From positions 1 through 20,751 of the forward strand of contig JAHFRO010000042.1 in NCBI GenBank assembly GCA_023266245.1: a DNA stretch of 20,751 nucleotides, in the 5' to 3' direction. The translations under genes and the position numbers were made by a program. Below the pieces are notes generated by a model. That model was given only the letters and a program-made list of their open reading frames with translations, ran no database searches and was not told where the DNA came from. This document shows, in pieces, positions 1 to 6,956 of this stretch. Source of the DNA: Betaproteobacteria bacterium (GTDB lineage Bacteria; Pseudomonadota; Gammaproteobacteria; Burkholderiales; SG8-41). How positions within the stretch are numbered: the first letter of the stretch is position 1; each line of letters starts with the position of its first letter.

Positions 1-514
1 CGATCTCGGTGGCCTCGCTCGCTTCCTGCCGCTTCACCAGCCCCAGCAGGTAGACCACGTTGTTCTCGGTGACCACTTTGACGTGCAGGGGATTGAACTT
101 CTGGGCATCCACGAACCGCGCCTTTACCTTAGAGGTGAGAATCGCGTCGTTGGTGCGGACGGTAAGCGAGCTCACACCGGCGATGATGAGCTCGTTGTAG
201 ACGCCGCGCACGTTTTCCACCCCGCGCGCGATGCGCTCGACGTCCGCTTTGGCCGCGCCGTCCGGCACTTCGCCGGTGAGCAGCGCCATGCGGTTGAAAC
301 TGGTCACATTGATGTGCACGCCCTCCTTGAAGCGTTCGCCGATGCGGTTGGAAGTCTTGAACTCGATGCCCTGGTCCTCGGTCATGGTGCCGACGGTGCG
401 GCGGTCTTCCGCGACCAACACCCCGGTCACGGCGGCGCCGCCCACCACCATCGGTGCGCAGCCATGGATGAGCGGTAGGATTGCAAGCAGCCCGAAAATC
501 GCCTGTCGCATCAT
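1..514 (-). CDS. dolP: BON-domain outer-membrane lipoprotein, DolP/YraP family (3' end outside window)
   Basis: The reading frame starts at ATG 514 and stays open to the window edge, giving about 171 residues of a protein usually near 190-200. The N-terminus has a lipoprotein signal: a hydrophobic run at residues 5-16, then I-H-G-C with Cys19 as the likely lipidated residue. Two BON domains follow, at roughly residues 48-112 (LLTGEVPD, VENVRGVYNEL) and 118 to the edge (NDAILTSKVKARF, VYLLGLV). In E. coli, DolP (YraP) is an outer-membrane lipoprotein that supports envelope integrity, and its gene ends the same yraM-yraN-diaA-yraP block. The start codon overlaps the stop of the SIS gene (ATGA); a second ATG at 511 is equally possible. 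The family call is firm. The exact role here is inferred from E. coli. Confidence 0.88.
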   Translation of the reverse strand, partial: MMRQAIFGLLAILPLIHGCAPMVVGGAAVTGVLVAEDRRTVGTMTEDQGIEFKTSNRIGERFKEGVHINVTSFNRMALLTGEVPDGAAKADVERIARGVENVRGVYNELIIAGVSSLTVRTNDAILTSKVKARFVDAQKFNPLHVKVVTENNVVYLLGLVKRQEASEATEI

Positions 515-1101
515 TCAACTCCCAGTAAAAGACAATCGATTGCGTCGCACAGACAGTGCAACGTCAGCAGGTGCACTTCCTGGATGCGCGCCGTGCTTTG
601 CGCCGGCACGCAGATGTGGATGTCGGCGGGCAGCAGGACCTCGCCCAGCTTGCCGCCGTTGCGTCCGGTCAGGGCGACCACCGCCATCTGGCATTCGTGG
701 GCGGCGTGCGCCGCGGCGACCACGTTGCGCGAGTTGCCGCTGGTCGAGATCGCGAGCAGCAGATCGCCGGCATGACCGAGTGCGCGCACCTGCTTGGAGA
801 ACACCTGCTCGAAGTCATAATCGTTGGCGATCGAGGTGAGCGTAGAGGTGTCGGTGGTGATCGCCATCGCCGCCAGGCCCGGCCGCTCCATTTCGAACCG
901 ATTCAGCATCTCCGCCGCGAAATGCTGCGCATCGGCGGCGGAGCCGCCGTTGCCGCAGCTCAGAATCTTTCCGTCCTGCTTCAGGCACTGCACCATGCGC
1001 TCGGCGGCCGCGGCGATCGGCCCGGCGAGCGCGTCCATCGTCTGCAGTTTGAGATGCGCGCTTTCGGAAAAGTTCTCGCTGATGCGCGTGATGAGATCCA
1101 C
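511..1101 (-). CDS. SIS-domain protein, phosphoheptose isomerase / DiaA family
   Basis: This 196-residue protein spans a full single SIS domain. Visible motifs are CGNGGSAADAQHFAAE (residues 49-64), the sugar-phosphate loop STSGNS (119-124) and RIQEVH (172-177). GmhA converts sedoheptulose 7-phosphate to D-glycero-D-manno-heptose 7-phosphate for LPS. DiaA is a related tetramer that binds DnaA and stimulates initiation. Position and overall sequence (NRFEMERP, KQVRALGHAGD, LHCLCDAID) resemble E. coli DiaA, which sits in the same gene block. However, Glu64 and His177 line up by eye with the catalytic Glu65 and His180 of E. coli GmhA, so isomerase activity is plausible. I therefore leave the symbol blank. 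The stop overlaps the BON gene start, and YraN ends about 31 bases upstream. Confidence 0.9.
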   Translation of the reverse strand: MDLITRISENFSESAHLKLQTMDALAGPIAAAAERMVQCLKQDGKILSCGNGGSAADAQHFAAEMLNRFEMERPGLAAMAITTDTSTLTSIANDYDFEQVFSKQVRALGHAGDLLLAISTSGNSRNVVAAAHAAHECQMAVVALTGRNGGKLGEVLLPADIHICVPAQSTARIQEVHLLTLHCLCDAIDCLLLGVE

Positions 1102-1132
1102 TTGACGGAACCATTATAGGGCAGCCGTTATT

Positions 1133-1489
1133 CTACCGACGACCGCCGTCTTCACCAAACGCATTCGCGATCCACTCGATCTCGGGCTGTTCACCGCGCA
1201 GCAGCACCACGTCGAAGCGGGAGGGACAATCCCGGCCCGCGGCGGCGAGATAGTGTCGGGCGGCGGCGACAAGCCGCCGGCGCTTGGCCGCGGTGATGCT
1301 CTCGGCCGGCCCGCCGAAATCTTCCGATTTGCGCGCGCGCACCTCGACGAACACCAGCGTGGCGCCGCTCTCCACGATGAGGTCGATCTCGCCGAAGCGG
1401 CAACGGTAATTGCGCGCCACGATCTTCAGCCCCTGGCGCCGGAGGAACGCGGCGGCGAGGTTTTCGGCGGAATCGCCGCGCCGGATCAT
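1133..1489 (-). CDS. yraN: YraN family (UPF0102) endonuclease-like protein
   Basis: This is a 118-residue protein, the normal size for UPF0102. The family signature is visible: GEIDLI at residues 33-38 and VFVEVRAR at 46-53. It matches the D...E-x-K/R core of the PD-(D/E)XK nuclease fold (Asp36, Glu49, with Arg51 where Lys is common). The N-terminal GDSAENLAAAFLRRQG is also typical. The biochemical role is not established in general; a nucleic-acid processing role is inferred from the fold. The ATG at 1489 overlaps the stop of the upstream LpoA-like gene (ATGA), so translation is probably coupled. It sits between a PBP-activator-like gene and the SIS gene, the same order as in E. coli. Confidence 0.9.
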   Translation of the reverse strand: MIRRGDSAENLAAAFLRRQGLKIVARNYRCRFGEIDLIVESGATLVFVEVRARKSEDFGGPAESITAAKRRRLVAAARHYLAAAGRDCPSRFDVVLLRGEQPEIEWIANAFGEDGGRR

Positions 1490-2634
1490 GGGCGCACTTC
1501 GACGGAGACCGCCAGCTTGCCCTGGTTGAACTGTGCGGCGGTCAGCGTGCGGGCGAAATGGTGGTCGCGGCCCAGCCTCAGCCTGCCGGTCACGCCGTCG
1601 AGCGTGGTTTCAGGCTTGCCCGCGAGCAATGCCTGAGCGACGCGAAAGGCGTCGATGCCGAGCGCGTAGAAGCGGTCGAGCACGACGGCGTCGCGGTAGT
1701 CCGGCCGCGGATAGACCATCACCGCCGGGTGATCGGGCTGCAGCAGCCATGGCATGTCGAGGAAGCGCACGCCGGCCAGATCGAACCCCGCAAGCGGCCC
1801 GACATTGCCGGGATGCACCTGCGAGGTCGCGTAGAGCGCGAGCGGGTCGAGATAGGGCCGGGCGAGACGCGCGCGCGGGAAATCGAGCGCGAGAAACGCC
1901 ATATCGGCGAGTTCCAGGCCCGCGGCCTGTTTGAGGCGGGCGAGGCCCGCTGGATCGCTGGTGAAGGCGAACTCCATCACGTGCGCGCCGCCGAGGCGCG
2001 TGAATTCCTCGACGAATGCCTGGTGGATGCGTTTCATGAGCGGGGTCTCGCCGTTGACGGTGAGCGCGTTGCGGCGGCCCTCCTGGTGGGCAAGCCGCGC
2101 CACCTGGCGCGCCTCGGCCTCCGCCTGCAGGCTGAGCATGTAGAGATTGACGGGCAGCCTGGCGCTGCTCTCCGGCACGTTGAGCGCCAGCGTGGGAACG
2201 GGAACCGGGCCGTCGGCGATCGCCGTAACGCCGTCGCGCGTGAGCGGGCCGACCACGAGACGGGCGCCGGTGGAAAGCGCATGGCGGTAGGCTTCCACGC
2301 TGTGGCGCGCGTCGTCGCCCACGGCGTAGATGCGCAGCGGCAGCGGCGCGCGGCCCTGGACCTTGGCCGCGGCCAGAAAGCCGTTCTTCACCGCCTCGGC
2401 ATGGCGGCCGAACGCGTCCGAATTGAGCGGCAGCAGCAGCGCGATATGCGGATTCTCGAATTCCGCGTCGGGTGTGGCGGAACCGGGGAGCAGCGGCGAC
2501 GGTGCCCTGAGCGCCGGCGGCGGCGGAGCGCGCGAGCTGGTCGCCGCTTCGCTGGCCAACGCGGGAGTGCCCCCGTATAGTATCGCCGCAGCCAAGGGCA
2601 CAACGAGCCAGCAATGGGGCACGCCGCAGCGCAT
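1486..2634 (-). CDS. LpoA/LppC-like periplasmic protein (putative penicillin-binding protein activator, C-terminal domain only)
   Basis: The protein has 382 residues. The N-terminus is a Sec-type signal (hydrophobic LVVPLAAAILYGG, then a likely cleavage after ALA near residue 27). No lipobox cysteine follows, so it looks soluble and periplasmic rather than a lipoprotein. After a Pro/Ala-rich linker, residues about 62-382 resemble the periplasmic-binding-protein-like fold of LppC/LpoA (HIALLLPLNSDAFGRHAEAVKNGFLAA; VVGPLTRDGV; PEITSL-type core). E. coli LpoA is an outer-membrane lipoprotein that activates PBP1A and carries an extra N-terminal TPR domain; that domain is absent here. It is first in the minus-strand operon, and its 5' end overlaps divergent rsmI by 21 bases. 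The activator role is inferred from family and position. Confidence 0.78.
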   Translation of the reverse strand: MRCGVPHCWLVVPLAAAILYGGTPALASEAATSSRAPPPPALRAPSPLLPGSATPDAEFENPHIALLLPLNSDAFGRHAEAVKNGFLAAAKVQGRAPLPLRIYAVGDDARHSVEAYRHALSTGARLVVGPLTRDGVTAIADGPVPVPTLALNVPESSARLPVNLYMLSLQAEAEARQVARLAHQEGRRNALTVNGETPLMKRIHQAFVEEFTRLGGAHVMEFAFTSDPAGLARLKQAAGLELADMAFLALDFPRARLARPYLDPLALYATSQVHPGNVGPLAGFDLAGVRFLDMPWLLQPDHPAVMVYPRPDYRDAVVLDRFYALGIDAFRVAQALLAGKPETTLDGVTGRLRLGRDHHFARTLTAAQFNQGKLAVSVEVRP

Positions 2635-3492
2635 GGGGAAGCCGACAGGGAACGGAGAGCGACATTATATGTAGTGGCCACCCCGATTGGAAACCTGCGC
2701 GACATCGGCCTGCGGGCGCTCGACGTGTTGAAGAGCGTGGACGCGGTGGCGGCGGAGGACACGCGGGTTACCGGGCGGCTGCTCTCCCACTACGGCATCG
2801 CCAAGCGCCTCATCGCAGTCCACGAGCACAATGAAAAGCGCGCCGTGAAGCAGGTGCTGGCGCTGCTCGGCGCCGGAAAATCGCTGGCGCTCACGTGCGA
2901 CGCCGGCACGCCGGCGATCTCCGATCCGGGCGCGCTGCTGGTCGCCGCGGTGCGCGAAGCCGGCTACGCAGTGACCCCGGTTCCCGGCGCGAACGCGGCG
3001 ATCGCCGCGCTCTCCGCCGCGGGCCTGGCCACGCCGCACTTCCTGTTCTACGGGTTCCTGCCGGCGCGTGCGGCCGAACGCCGGCGCGAGCTCGAGCGGC
3101 TCGTCGCGCTGCCATACCCGCTGGTGTTCTACGAGGCGCCGCACCGCGTCGTCGAGAGCCTCGCCGACCTGCGCGAAGCGCTGGGGGAGGAACGCCGCGT
3201 CGTCATCGCGCGCGAGCTCACCAAGCTCTTCGAAACCGTCGCAAGCTGCCGGCTCGGCGAAGCCGTCGAGTGGCTCGAGGAAGATGCGGACCGCCTGCGC
3301 GGCGAGTTCGTGCTGATCGTCGAGGGCGCGCAAACGCCTGCCCCTGATCTCGACCGCGCGCGGCGCACCCTGGAAACGCTGCTCGCGGAACTGCCGCTCA
3401 GCCGGGCGGTGGACCTCGCGGTGAAGCTCACCGGCGGCAGGAAGAACGAGCTCTATAAGCTCGCGCTGGATCTGAAAAAGCGTGATTCGTGA
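2614..3492 (+). CDS. rsmI: 16S rRNA (cytidine(1402)-2'-O)-methyltransferase RsmI
   Basis: This 292-residue SAM-dependent methyltransferase of the tetrapyrrole-methylase fold matches the usual RsmI size. Signature segments are TPIGNL (residues 23-28), AEDTR (47-51), CDAGTP...SDPG (95-106), YEAPHR (173-178) and ARELTK (199-204). RsmI 2'-O-methylates C1402 in the ribosomal P site; with RsmH it produces m4Cm1402. The start at ATG 2614 gives about 17 residues before the LYVVATPIGNL core, which is normal for the family. It also places the start inside the divergent LpoA-like coding region. A good ribosome-binding site is not obvious, so a start nearer the core (GTG around 2671) cannot be excluded. 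A heptamer repeat begins in its last codons. Confidence 0.95.
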   Translation: MGHAAAHGEADRERRATLYVVATPIGNLRDIGLRALDVLKSVDAVAAEDTRVTGRLLSHYGIAKRLIAVHEHNEKRAVKQVLALLGAGKSLALTCDAGTPAISDPGALLVAAVREAGYAVTPVPGANAAIAALSAAGLATPHFLFYGFLPARAAERRRELERLVALPYPLVFYEAPHRVVESLADLREALGEERRVVIARELTKLFETVASCRLGEAVEWLEEDADRLRGEFVLIVEGAQTPAPDLDRARRTLETLLAELPLSRAVDLAVKLTGGRKNELYKLALDLKKRDS

Positions 3493-3567
3493 GTGGTGAT
3501 TCGTGAATCGACGAGAGCGCAGTGCCCGCCTTCGACTCACGACTCACGATTCACGACTCACGATTTC
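3482..3567. repeat. Heptamer arrays in inverted orientation between rsmI and pyrC
   Basis: Four 7-base units (GTGATTC, GTGAGTG, GTGATTC, GTGAATC) run from 3482 to 3509 across the rsmI stop codon. After 23 bases, CGACTCA, CGACTCA, CGATTCA, CGACTCA and a partial unit follow at 3533-3567. The second array is the approximate reverse complement of the first, so the transcript can fold into a hairpin that ends 22 bases before pyrC. Confidence 0.85.
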
Positions 3568-3588
3568 CCGGTTACCATTCACGCAGTC

Positions 3589-4620
3589 ATGAAGCGCATC
3601 ACCATCATCCGCCCCGACGACTGGCACCTGCATCTGCGCGACGGCGAGCACCTGCGCGCGGTGCTGCCGGACAGCGCGCGGCGCTTCGCCCGCGCCATCG
3701 TGATGCCCAACCTCAAGCCGCCGGTGACCACCACCGAGCTGGCGCTCCAGTACCGCGAACGCATCCTCGCCGCGCTGCCGGCGCTCGCGCGTTTCGAGCC
3801 GCTGATGACGCTCTACCTCACCGACAGCACGCAGCCCGGGGAGATCGCAACAGCGCGCTCGAGCGGCAGGGTGCACGCGATCAAGTACTATCCCGCGGGC
3901 GCGACCACGCACTCGGACGCCGGCGTGACCGATCTCAGGAAGTGCCATCGCGTGTTCGAGGCGATGGAGGAGAGCCGCATGCCGCTGCTGGTGCACGGGG
4001 AAGTCACCGACCCGGCGGTGGACGTGTTTGACCGCGAAAAAGCGTTCATCGAGCGCTCGCTCGCTCCGCTCGTCGAGCGCTTCGCCGGCCTGCGGGTGGT
4101 GATGGAGCACATCACCACGCGCGAGGCGGCCGAGTTCGTCGCGTCCGCTCCGCCGCGGGTTGCGGCGACCATCACCGCGCACCATCTGCTGCTCAACCGC
4201 AACGCGCTGTTCACGGGCGGCATCCGGCCGCACCATTACTGCGTGCCGGTGCTGAAGCGCGAGGAACACCGGCAGGCGCTGATCCGGGCGGCGGTGAGCG
4301 GCAGCCCCAAGTTTTTCCTCGGCACCGACAGCGCGCCGCACGCGCGCCACACCAAGGAGACGGACTGCGGCTGCGCCGGCATCTACACCGCGCACGCCGG
4401 CATCGAGCTCTACGCCGAAGCCTTTGCCGCAGCGGGTGCGCTGGAGAAGCTGGAAAACTTCGCGAGCCGCCATGGGGCGGAGTTCTACGGACTGCCGGTG
4501 AACCGCGACACCGTCACGCTGGTGGAGGAGACGTGGCGCGTGCCGCACCAGGTCGCGTTCGGGGCCGATGCGCTGGTGCCATTGCGCGCCGGCGGCAGCG
4601 TCGCGTGGAAACTCGTGTAA
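3589..4620 (+). CDS. pyrC: Dihydroorotase
   Basis: This 343-residue class II (E. coli type) dihydroorotase cyclises carbamoyl-aspartate to dihydroorotate in pyrimidine synthesis. All metal-site residues are visible: His13 and His15 in HLHLRDG, Lys99 (the lysine carbamylated in the family) in IKYYPAG, His136, His174 and Asp247 in GTDSAPH. MPNLKPP at residues 39-45 is also characteristic. I chose ATG 3589 because the IRPDDWHLHLRDG core begins right after it. The frame is open back to 3493, but that stretch is only translated heptamer repeat. It lies 96 bases after rsmI, separated by the inverted heptamer arrays. No clear promoter was found there. Confidence 0.97.
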   Translation: MKRITIIRPDDWHLHLRDGEHLRAVLPDSARRFARAIVMPNLKPPVTTTELALQYRERILAALPALARFEPLMTLYLTDSTQPGEIATARSSGRVHAIKYYPAGATTHSDAGVTDLRKCHRVFEAMEESRMPLLVHGEVTDPAVDVFDREKAFIERSLAPLVERFAGLRVVMEHITTREAAEFVASAPPRVAATITAHHLLLNRNALFTGGIRPHHYCVPVLKREEHRQALIRAAVSGSPKFFLGTDSAPHARHTKETDCGCAGIYTAHAGIELYAEAFAAAGALEKLENFASRHGAEFYGLPVNRDTVTLVEETWRVPHQVAFGADALVPLRAGGSVAWKLV

Positions 4621-4652
4621 GCGCCGTTCGGACTCGCTCGTTATAGTGGGTG

Positions 4653-5255
4653 ATGGATCGAGCCGACGAACATCTACCAGCCTCGGATCCGCTCCACCAC
4701 TCAAAATTGACGCTGCCGCCGGGCGACCTGTGGGTCTTCGGTTACGGGTCACTGATGTGGGACCCGGGGTTTCCGTATGTGAAATGGGCGCCCGCATTGG
4801 TCTACGGCTACCACCGCGCGCTGTGCATCTATTCAAGCCGCTGGCGTGGCACACCGGAGCGTCCCGGCCTGGTGCTGGGGCTGGACCGCGGCGGCGCGTG
4901 CCGCGGCATCGCGTTCCTGGTCGCGGCGGCCGATGTCACCATCGCGCTCGAAGGGCTGTGGGCGCGCGAGATGCGGCGCCGCGTATACCAGCCGCGCCTG
5001 CTGCGCGCACGGCTGCCCGACAAGCAAGCCCGGGTCCTTACCTTCGTGGCTGACCCGCGGCTTTCGGGTTATGCGGGGAGGTTGTCGATCGGGCAAACCG
5101 CGCAACGGGTAGCGACCTGCTGTGGTGCGCGCGGACCGAACGTCGAGTACCTGGAGCGCACCCTCGCGCATCTCGCGGAACTCGGCGTGCGCGACCACAA
5201 TCTGCTGGGTGTGCTGGCCGCGGTCCGGGCGCTACGCTCGCGCAGCGGCAGCTGA
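4653..5255 (+). CDS. ChaC-like gamma-glutamylcyclotransferase
   Basis: The protein has 200 residues. The ChaC signature is WVFGYGSLMW (residues 27-36), which forms the substrate-binding loop, followed by ALEGLWAREM, where Glu106 is the probable catalytic acid. The C-terminal part (GPNVEYLERTLAHLAELGVRDHNL) is also typical. ChaC enzymes release 5-oxoproline from gamma-glutamyl compounds, mainly glutathione, in the cytosol. ATG 4653 is preferred; a GTG directly before it (4650) is in frame. It lies 32 bases after pyrC in the same direction, so the two may share a transcript, though no functional link to pyrimidine synthesis is evident. The gene converges on the DUF1269-like gene. Confidence 0.88.
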   Translation: MDRADEHLPASDPLHHSKLTLPPGDLWVFGYGSLMWDPGFPYVKWAPALVYGYHRALCIYSSRWRGTPERPGLVLGLDRGGACRGIAFLVAAADVTIALEGLWAREMRRRVYQPRLLRARLPDKQARVLTFVADPRLSGYAGRLSIGQTAQRVATCCGARGPNVEYLERTLAHLAELGVRDHNLLGVLAAVRALRSRSGS

Positions 5256-5290
5256 CGCGCCCCGCAGGGCACGGGCAGGCAGCGAGACTA

Positions 5291-5305
5291 TCCCGGTTTA
5301 CGGGA
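5291..5305. other. Small stem-loop between convergent genes
   Basis: TCCCG-GTTTA-CGGGA forms a 5-bp stem with a 5-base loop and spans the stop codon of the minus-strand DUF1269-like gene. There is no T-run on either side, so this is at best a weak contributor to termination between the converging chaC-like gene and this gene. Confidence 0.3.
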
Positions 5306-5816
5306 ACGCCGGAATGGTCGGTTCGAAACCGCCTGCCACGGCCTCGGGATGGCGGCGCGCGACCAGATCCGAGATCTCCTGGACGCGGCGCATCGGCACA
5401 TCCACCATCATCAGCACTTTGCCCTGCTCGATGAAGGGGTGAAACGCCTTGAGTTTGGAGTTGGGCACGGCACTCGCCGCCATGCTCGAGGCCCAGGTGC
5501 CGAACAGCGCTCCGAGCAGCGCCGCGATCAGCACGGCGACGAGTTGCAGCGACACGCCCTCCGGCGGAAACAGCACCACCAGTACGCCGCCGATGGTGCC
5601 GGCGATGCCGCCGATCACCATGCCGAGCTGCGCGCCGTGCACGATGTCGGTCTTCTGCAGCACGTTTGCCTCGGGCAGATCCGGCGGCAGTGCGCCGCGT
5701 TTGGCGAGAAAGTGGATGTGCTTCACCTCGATGCGCGTGAGCAGCATTTCGTCGAGCATGCCACGCGCGCTCTCGCTGTCGGGCAGCACGAAATAGAGTC
5801 GGCGTCGCATCAACAT
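5298..5816 (-). CDS. DUF1269-like small membrane protein
   Basis: The protein has 172 residues from ATG 5816, chosen because GGAGG lies 5 bases upstream on the minus strand. An upstream in-frame extension exists but would translate a palindrome. The layout is a soluble N-terminal part (RRLYFVLPDSESARGMLDEMLL, LAKRGALPPDLPE), then two hydrophobic segments at about 75-95 (GMVIGGIAGTIGGVLVVL) and 105-125 (VAVLIAALLGALFGTWA), then a soluble C-terminal part (VLMMVDVP, RRHPEAV). This plan, with glycine-rich transmembrane helices between two ferredoxin-like halves, matches proteins commonly labelled DUF1269 in Betaproteobacteria. The function is unknown. It stands alone, convergent with the chaC-like gene, and its leader carries a 13-base palindrome. 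Confidence 0.75.
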   Translation of the reverse strand: MLMRRRLYFVLPDSESARGMLDEMLLTRIEVKHIHFLAKRGALPPDLPEANVLQKTDIVHGAQLGMVIGGIAGTIGGVLVVLFPPEGVSLQLVAVLIAALLGALFGTWASSMAASAVPNSKLKAFHPFIEQGKVLMMVDVPMRRVQEISDLVARRHPEAVAGGFEPTIPAFP

Positions 5817-5826
5817 GAGACCCTCC

Positions 5827-5859
5827 AGGAGTTTGTCGGACTTTCGCCCGACAAACTCC
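5827..5859. repeat. Perfect palindrome in the leader of the DUF1269-like gene
   Basis: AGGAGTTTGTCGG at 5827-5839 is followed, after an 8-base loop, by its reverse complement at 5848-5860. As RNA this is a strong hairpin just upstream of the GGAGG ribosome-binding site at 5822-5826 (minus strand). As DNA it could be an operator. The same 13 bases recur at 6020-6032. Confidence 0.75.
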
Positions 5860-5998
5860 TTGGGCAAAACTGCCTGACAACTGGGGATAAGCCTAAACCA
5901 AACGAGCCCTCTTTGCCCACCGTTGAAGAAGGGACGGGGATCGAGTTCATGTCTCTGTAGTCCTTTTTTTACCGTTTTCTTGCAGGCTGTTTCGCGTT

Positions 5999-6032
5999 AG
6001 GAGTTTGACGAAACAAACTCCGACAAACTCCT
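5999..6032. repeat. Second cluster of the 13-base motif
   Basis: AGGAGTTTG (5999-6007), AACAAACTCC (6012-6021) and a full CCGACAAACTCCT (6020-6032) are copies, one inverted and two direct, of the palindrome arm found at 5827-5860. The two clusters bracket about 140 bases. The arrangement fits either paired operator sites or the ends of a small non-coding insertion. Confidence 0.65.
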
Positions 6033-6084
6033 CGGCTCTTGCGGTTAGAACGCCGCCGCCGGGCCAGAGTTTCGGACGACAATA

Positions 6085-6120
6085 CGCGCGGCGGGCAGTG
6101 AGTGCAACTTCCGCCGCGCG
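6085..6120. repeat. GC-rich inverted repeat upstream of rnpB
   Basis: CGCGCGGCGG at 6085-6094 and CCGCCGCGCG at 6111-6120 form perfect 10-base arms with a 16-base loop. It ends about 29 bases before the first base of RNase P RNA, in the place where a -35 element or regulator site for rnpB would lie. There is no T-run, so it is unlikely to be a terminator. Confidence 0.55.
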
Positions 6121-6135
6121 GACTCCCCGAAGGAG

Positions 6136-6141
6136 TAAAAT
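6136..6141 (+). promoter_or_regulatory. Candidate -10 box of rnpB
   Basis: TAAAAT ends 7 bases before G6149, the first base of the P1 stem, which is the right distance for a sigma-70 -10 element. No good TTGACA-like -35 is seen at 16-18 bases upstream, where the arm of the GC-rich palindrome lies. The call rests on position and the -10 alone. Confidence 0.45.
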
Positions 6142-6148
6142 CAGCACT

Positions 6149-6622
<474 letters not shown>

Positions 6623-6647
6623 CATCCCTTCAAGTTTTTTCAATCCC

Positions 6648-6669
6648 GCTGTTGCTGTCCCGCAACAGC
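6648..6669 (+). other. Stem-loop after rnpB
   Basis: GCTGTTGC and GCAACAGC form an 8-bp perfect stem around TGTCCC, about 26 bases after the RNase P RNA 3' end. No T-run follows (TACCGTTTCC), so it is not a standard intrinsic terminator. It could stabilise or end the rnpB precursor. Confidence 0.4.
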
Positions 6670-6846
6670 TACCGTTTCCCCTGTATCGGGCGTATTCAGC
6701 CAGGCCATACTTAAAGTGTTACTTTCGCTTCCATTTTTATCACACTGTTTTTAATGGTTAATTAGCAGTAGAATCAATGCTAAAAATGCGCCTCAATTAT
6801 ACCACATAAGTCTTTGTCCTAAAAAAAGAAACCGGCTCGGTCGCCC

Positions 6847-6875
6847 TTGACCGTCCACCCTCTTTTCAATATAGT
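6847..6875 (+). promoter_or_regulatory. mra promoter (sigma-70 type)
   Basis: TTGACC at 6847-6852, a spacer of exactly 17 bases, and TATAGT at 6870-6875 make a near-consensus housekeeping promoter. It is placed to transcribe mraZ and the whole dcw cluster, with a start near 6882 and a leader of about 75 bases. The -10 box overlaps the first MraZ repeat, so repressor binding would block it. Confidence 0.85.
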
Positions 6876-6907
6876 GGGGAGAAGTGGATAAAAGTGGGAC
6901 AAAGTGT
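6873..6907 (+). promoter_or_regulatory. MraZ operator: four decamer-spaced boxes
   Basis: AGTGG begins at 6873, 6883 and 6893, and AGTGT at 6903, an exact 10-base period. The elements read AGTGGGGAGA, AGTGGATAAA, AGTGGGACAA and AGTGTCATTC. MraZ in E. coli and mycoplasmas binds similar TGGGA/TGGNN direct repeats spaced by one helical turn in front of its own gene. The boxes cover the -10 box and the transcription start, which predicts autorepression of the cluster. Confidence 0.85.
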
Positions 6908-6956
6908 CATTCCATTGTCAGGGAGGGCGCTGTTGCCCACGAGGTAAGGGGGACTC

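Larger units (their letters stand above)
5817..6148. other. Non-coding region between the DUF1269-like gene and rnpB
   Basis: These 332 bases hold no convincing gene on either strand. The region contains two clusters of a 13-base palindromic motif (listed separately), a GGGCAAA/TTTGCCC inverted pair near 5863-5869 and 5913-5919, a run of seven T at 5964-5970, a GC-rich hairpin at 6085-6120 and the probable rnpB start region. It must supply promoters for both the minus-strand gene and rnpB. Confidence 0.7.
6623..6956 (+). other. AT-rich non-coding region between rnpB and mraZ
   Basis: These 334 bases hold no gene. Composition is visibly AT-rich between about 6690 and 6840, against very GC-rich surroundings. 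Visible elements are six T at 6635-6640 soon after the rnpB end, an 8-bp stem-loop at 6648-6669, a TTAGCA/TGCTAA inverted pair at 6762-6767 and 6778-6783, the mra promoter at 6847-6875 and the MraZ boxes at 6873-6907. The AT-rich part may act as an UP-like or bent upstream element; that is inference. Confidence 0.7.

Noticed and set aside
3493..3588. Extended N-terminus of PyrC
   Set aside because: The 32 extra codons are translated heptamer repeat and precede the normal family start.
5349..5960. Plus-strand open frame opposite the DUF1269-like gene
   Set aside because: The minus-strand protein has clear membrane helices and a GGAGG start. The plus frame gives a His/Arg-rich sequence without domains and runs through palindromes.
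5964..5970. Run of seven T as an intrinsic terminator
   Set aside because: No stable GC-rich stem directly precedes it on the plus strand, and no plus-strand gene ends nearby.
6091..6110. Similarity of GGGCAGTGAGTGCAAC to the lac promoter region
   Set aside because: It is a short chance match inside a hairpin loop; nothing else of lac or vector sequence is present.
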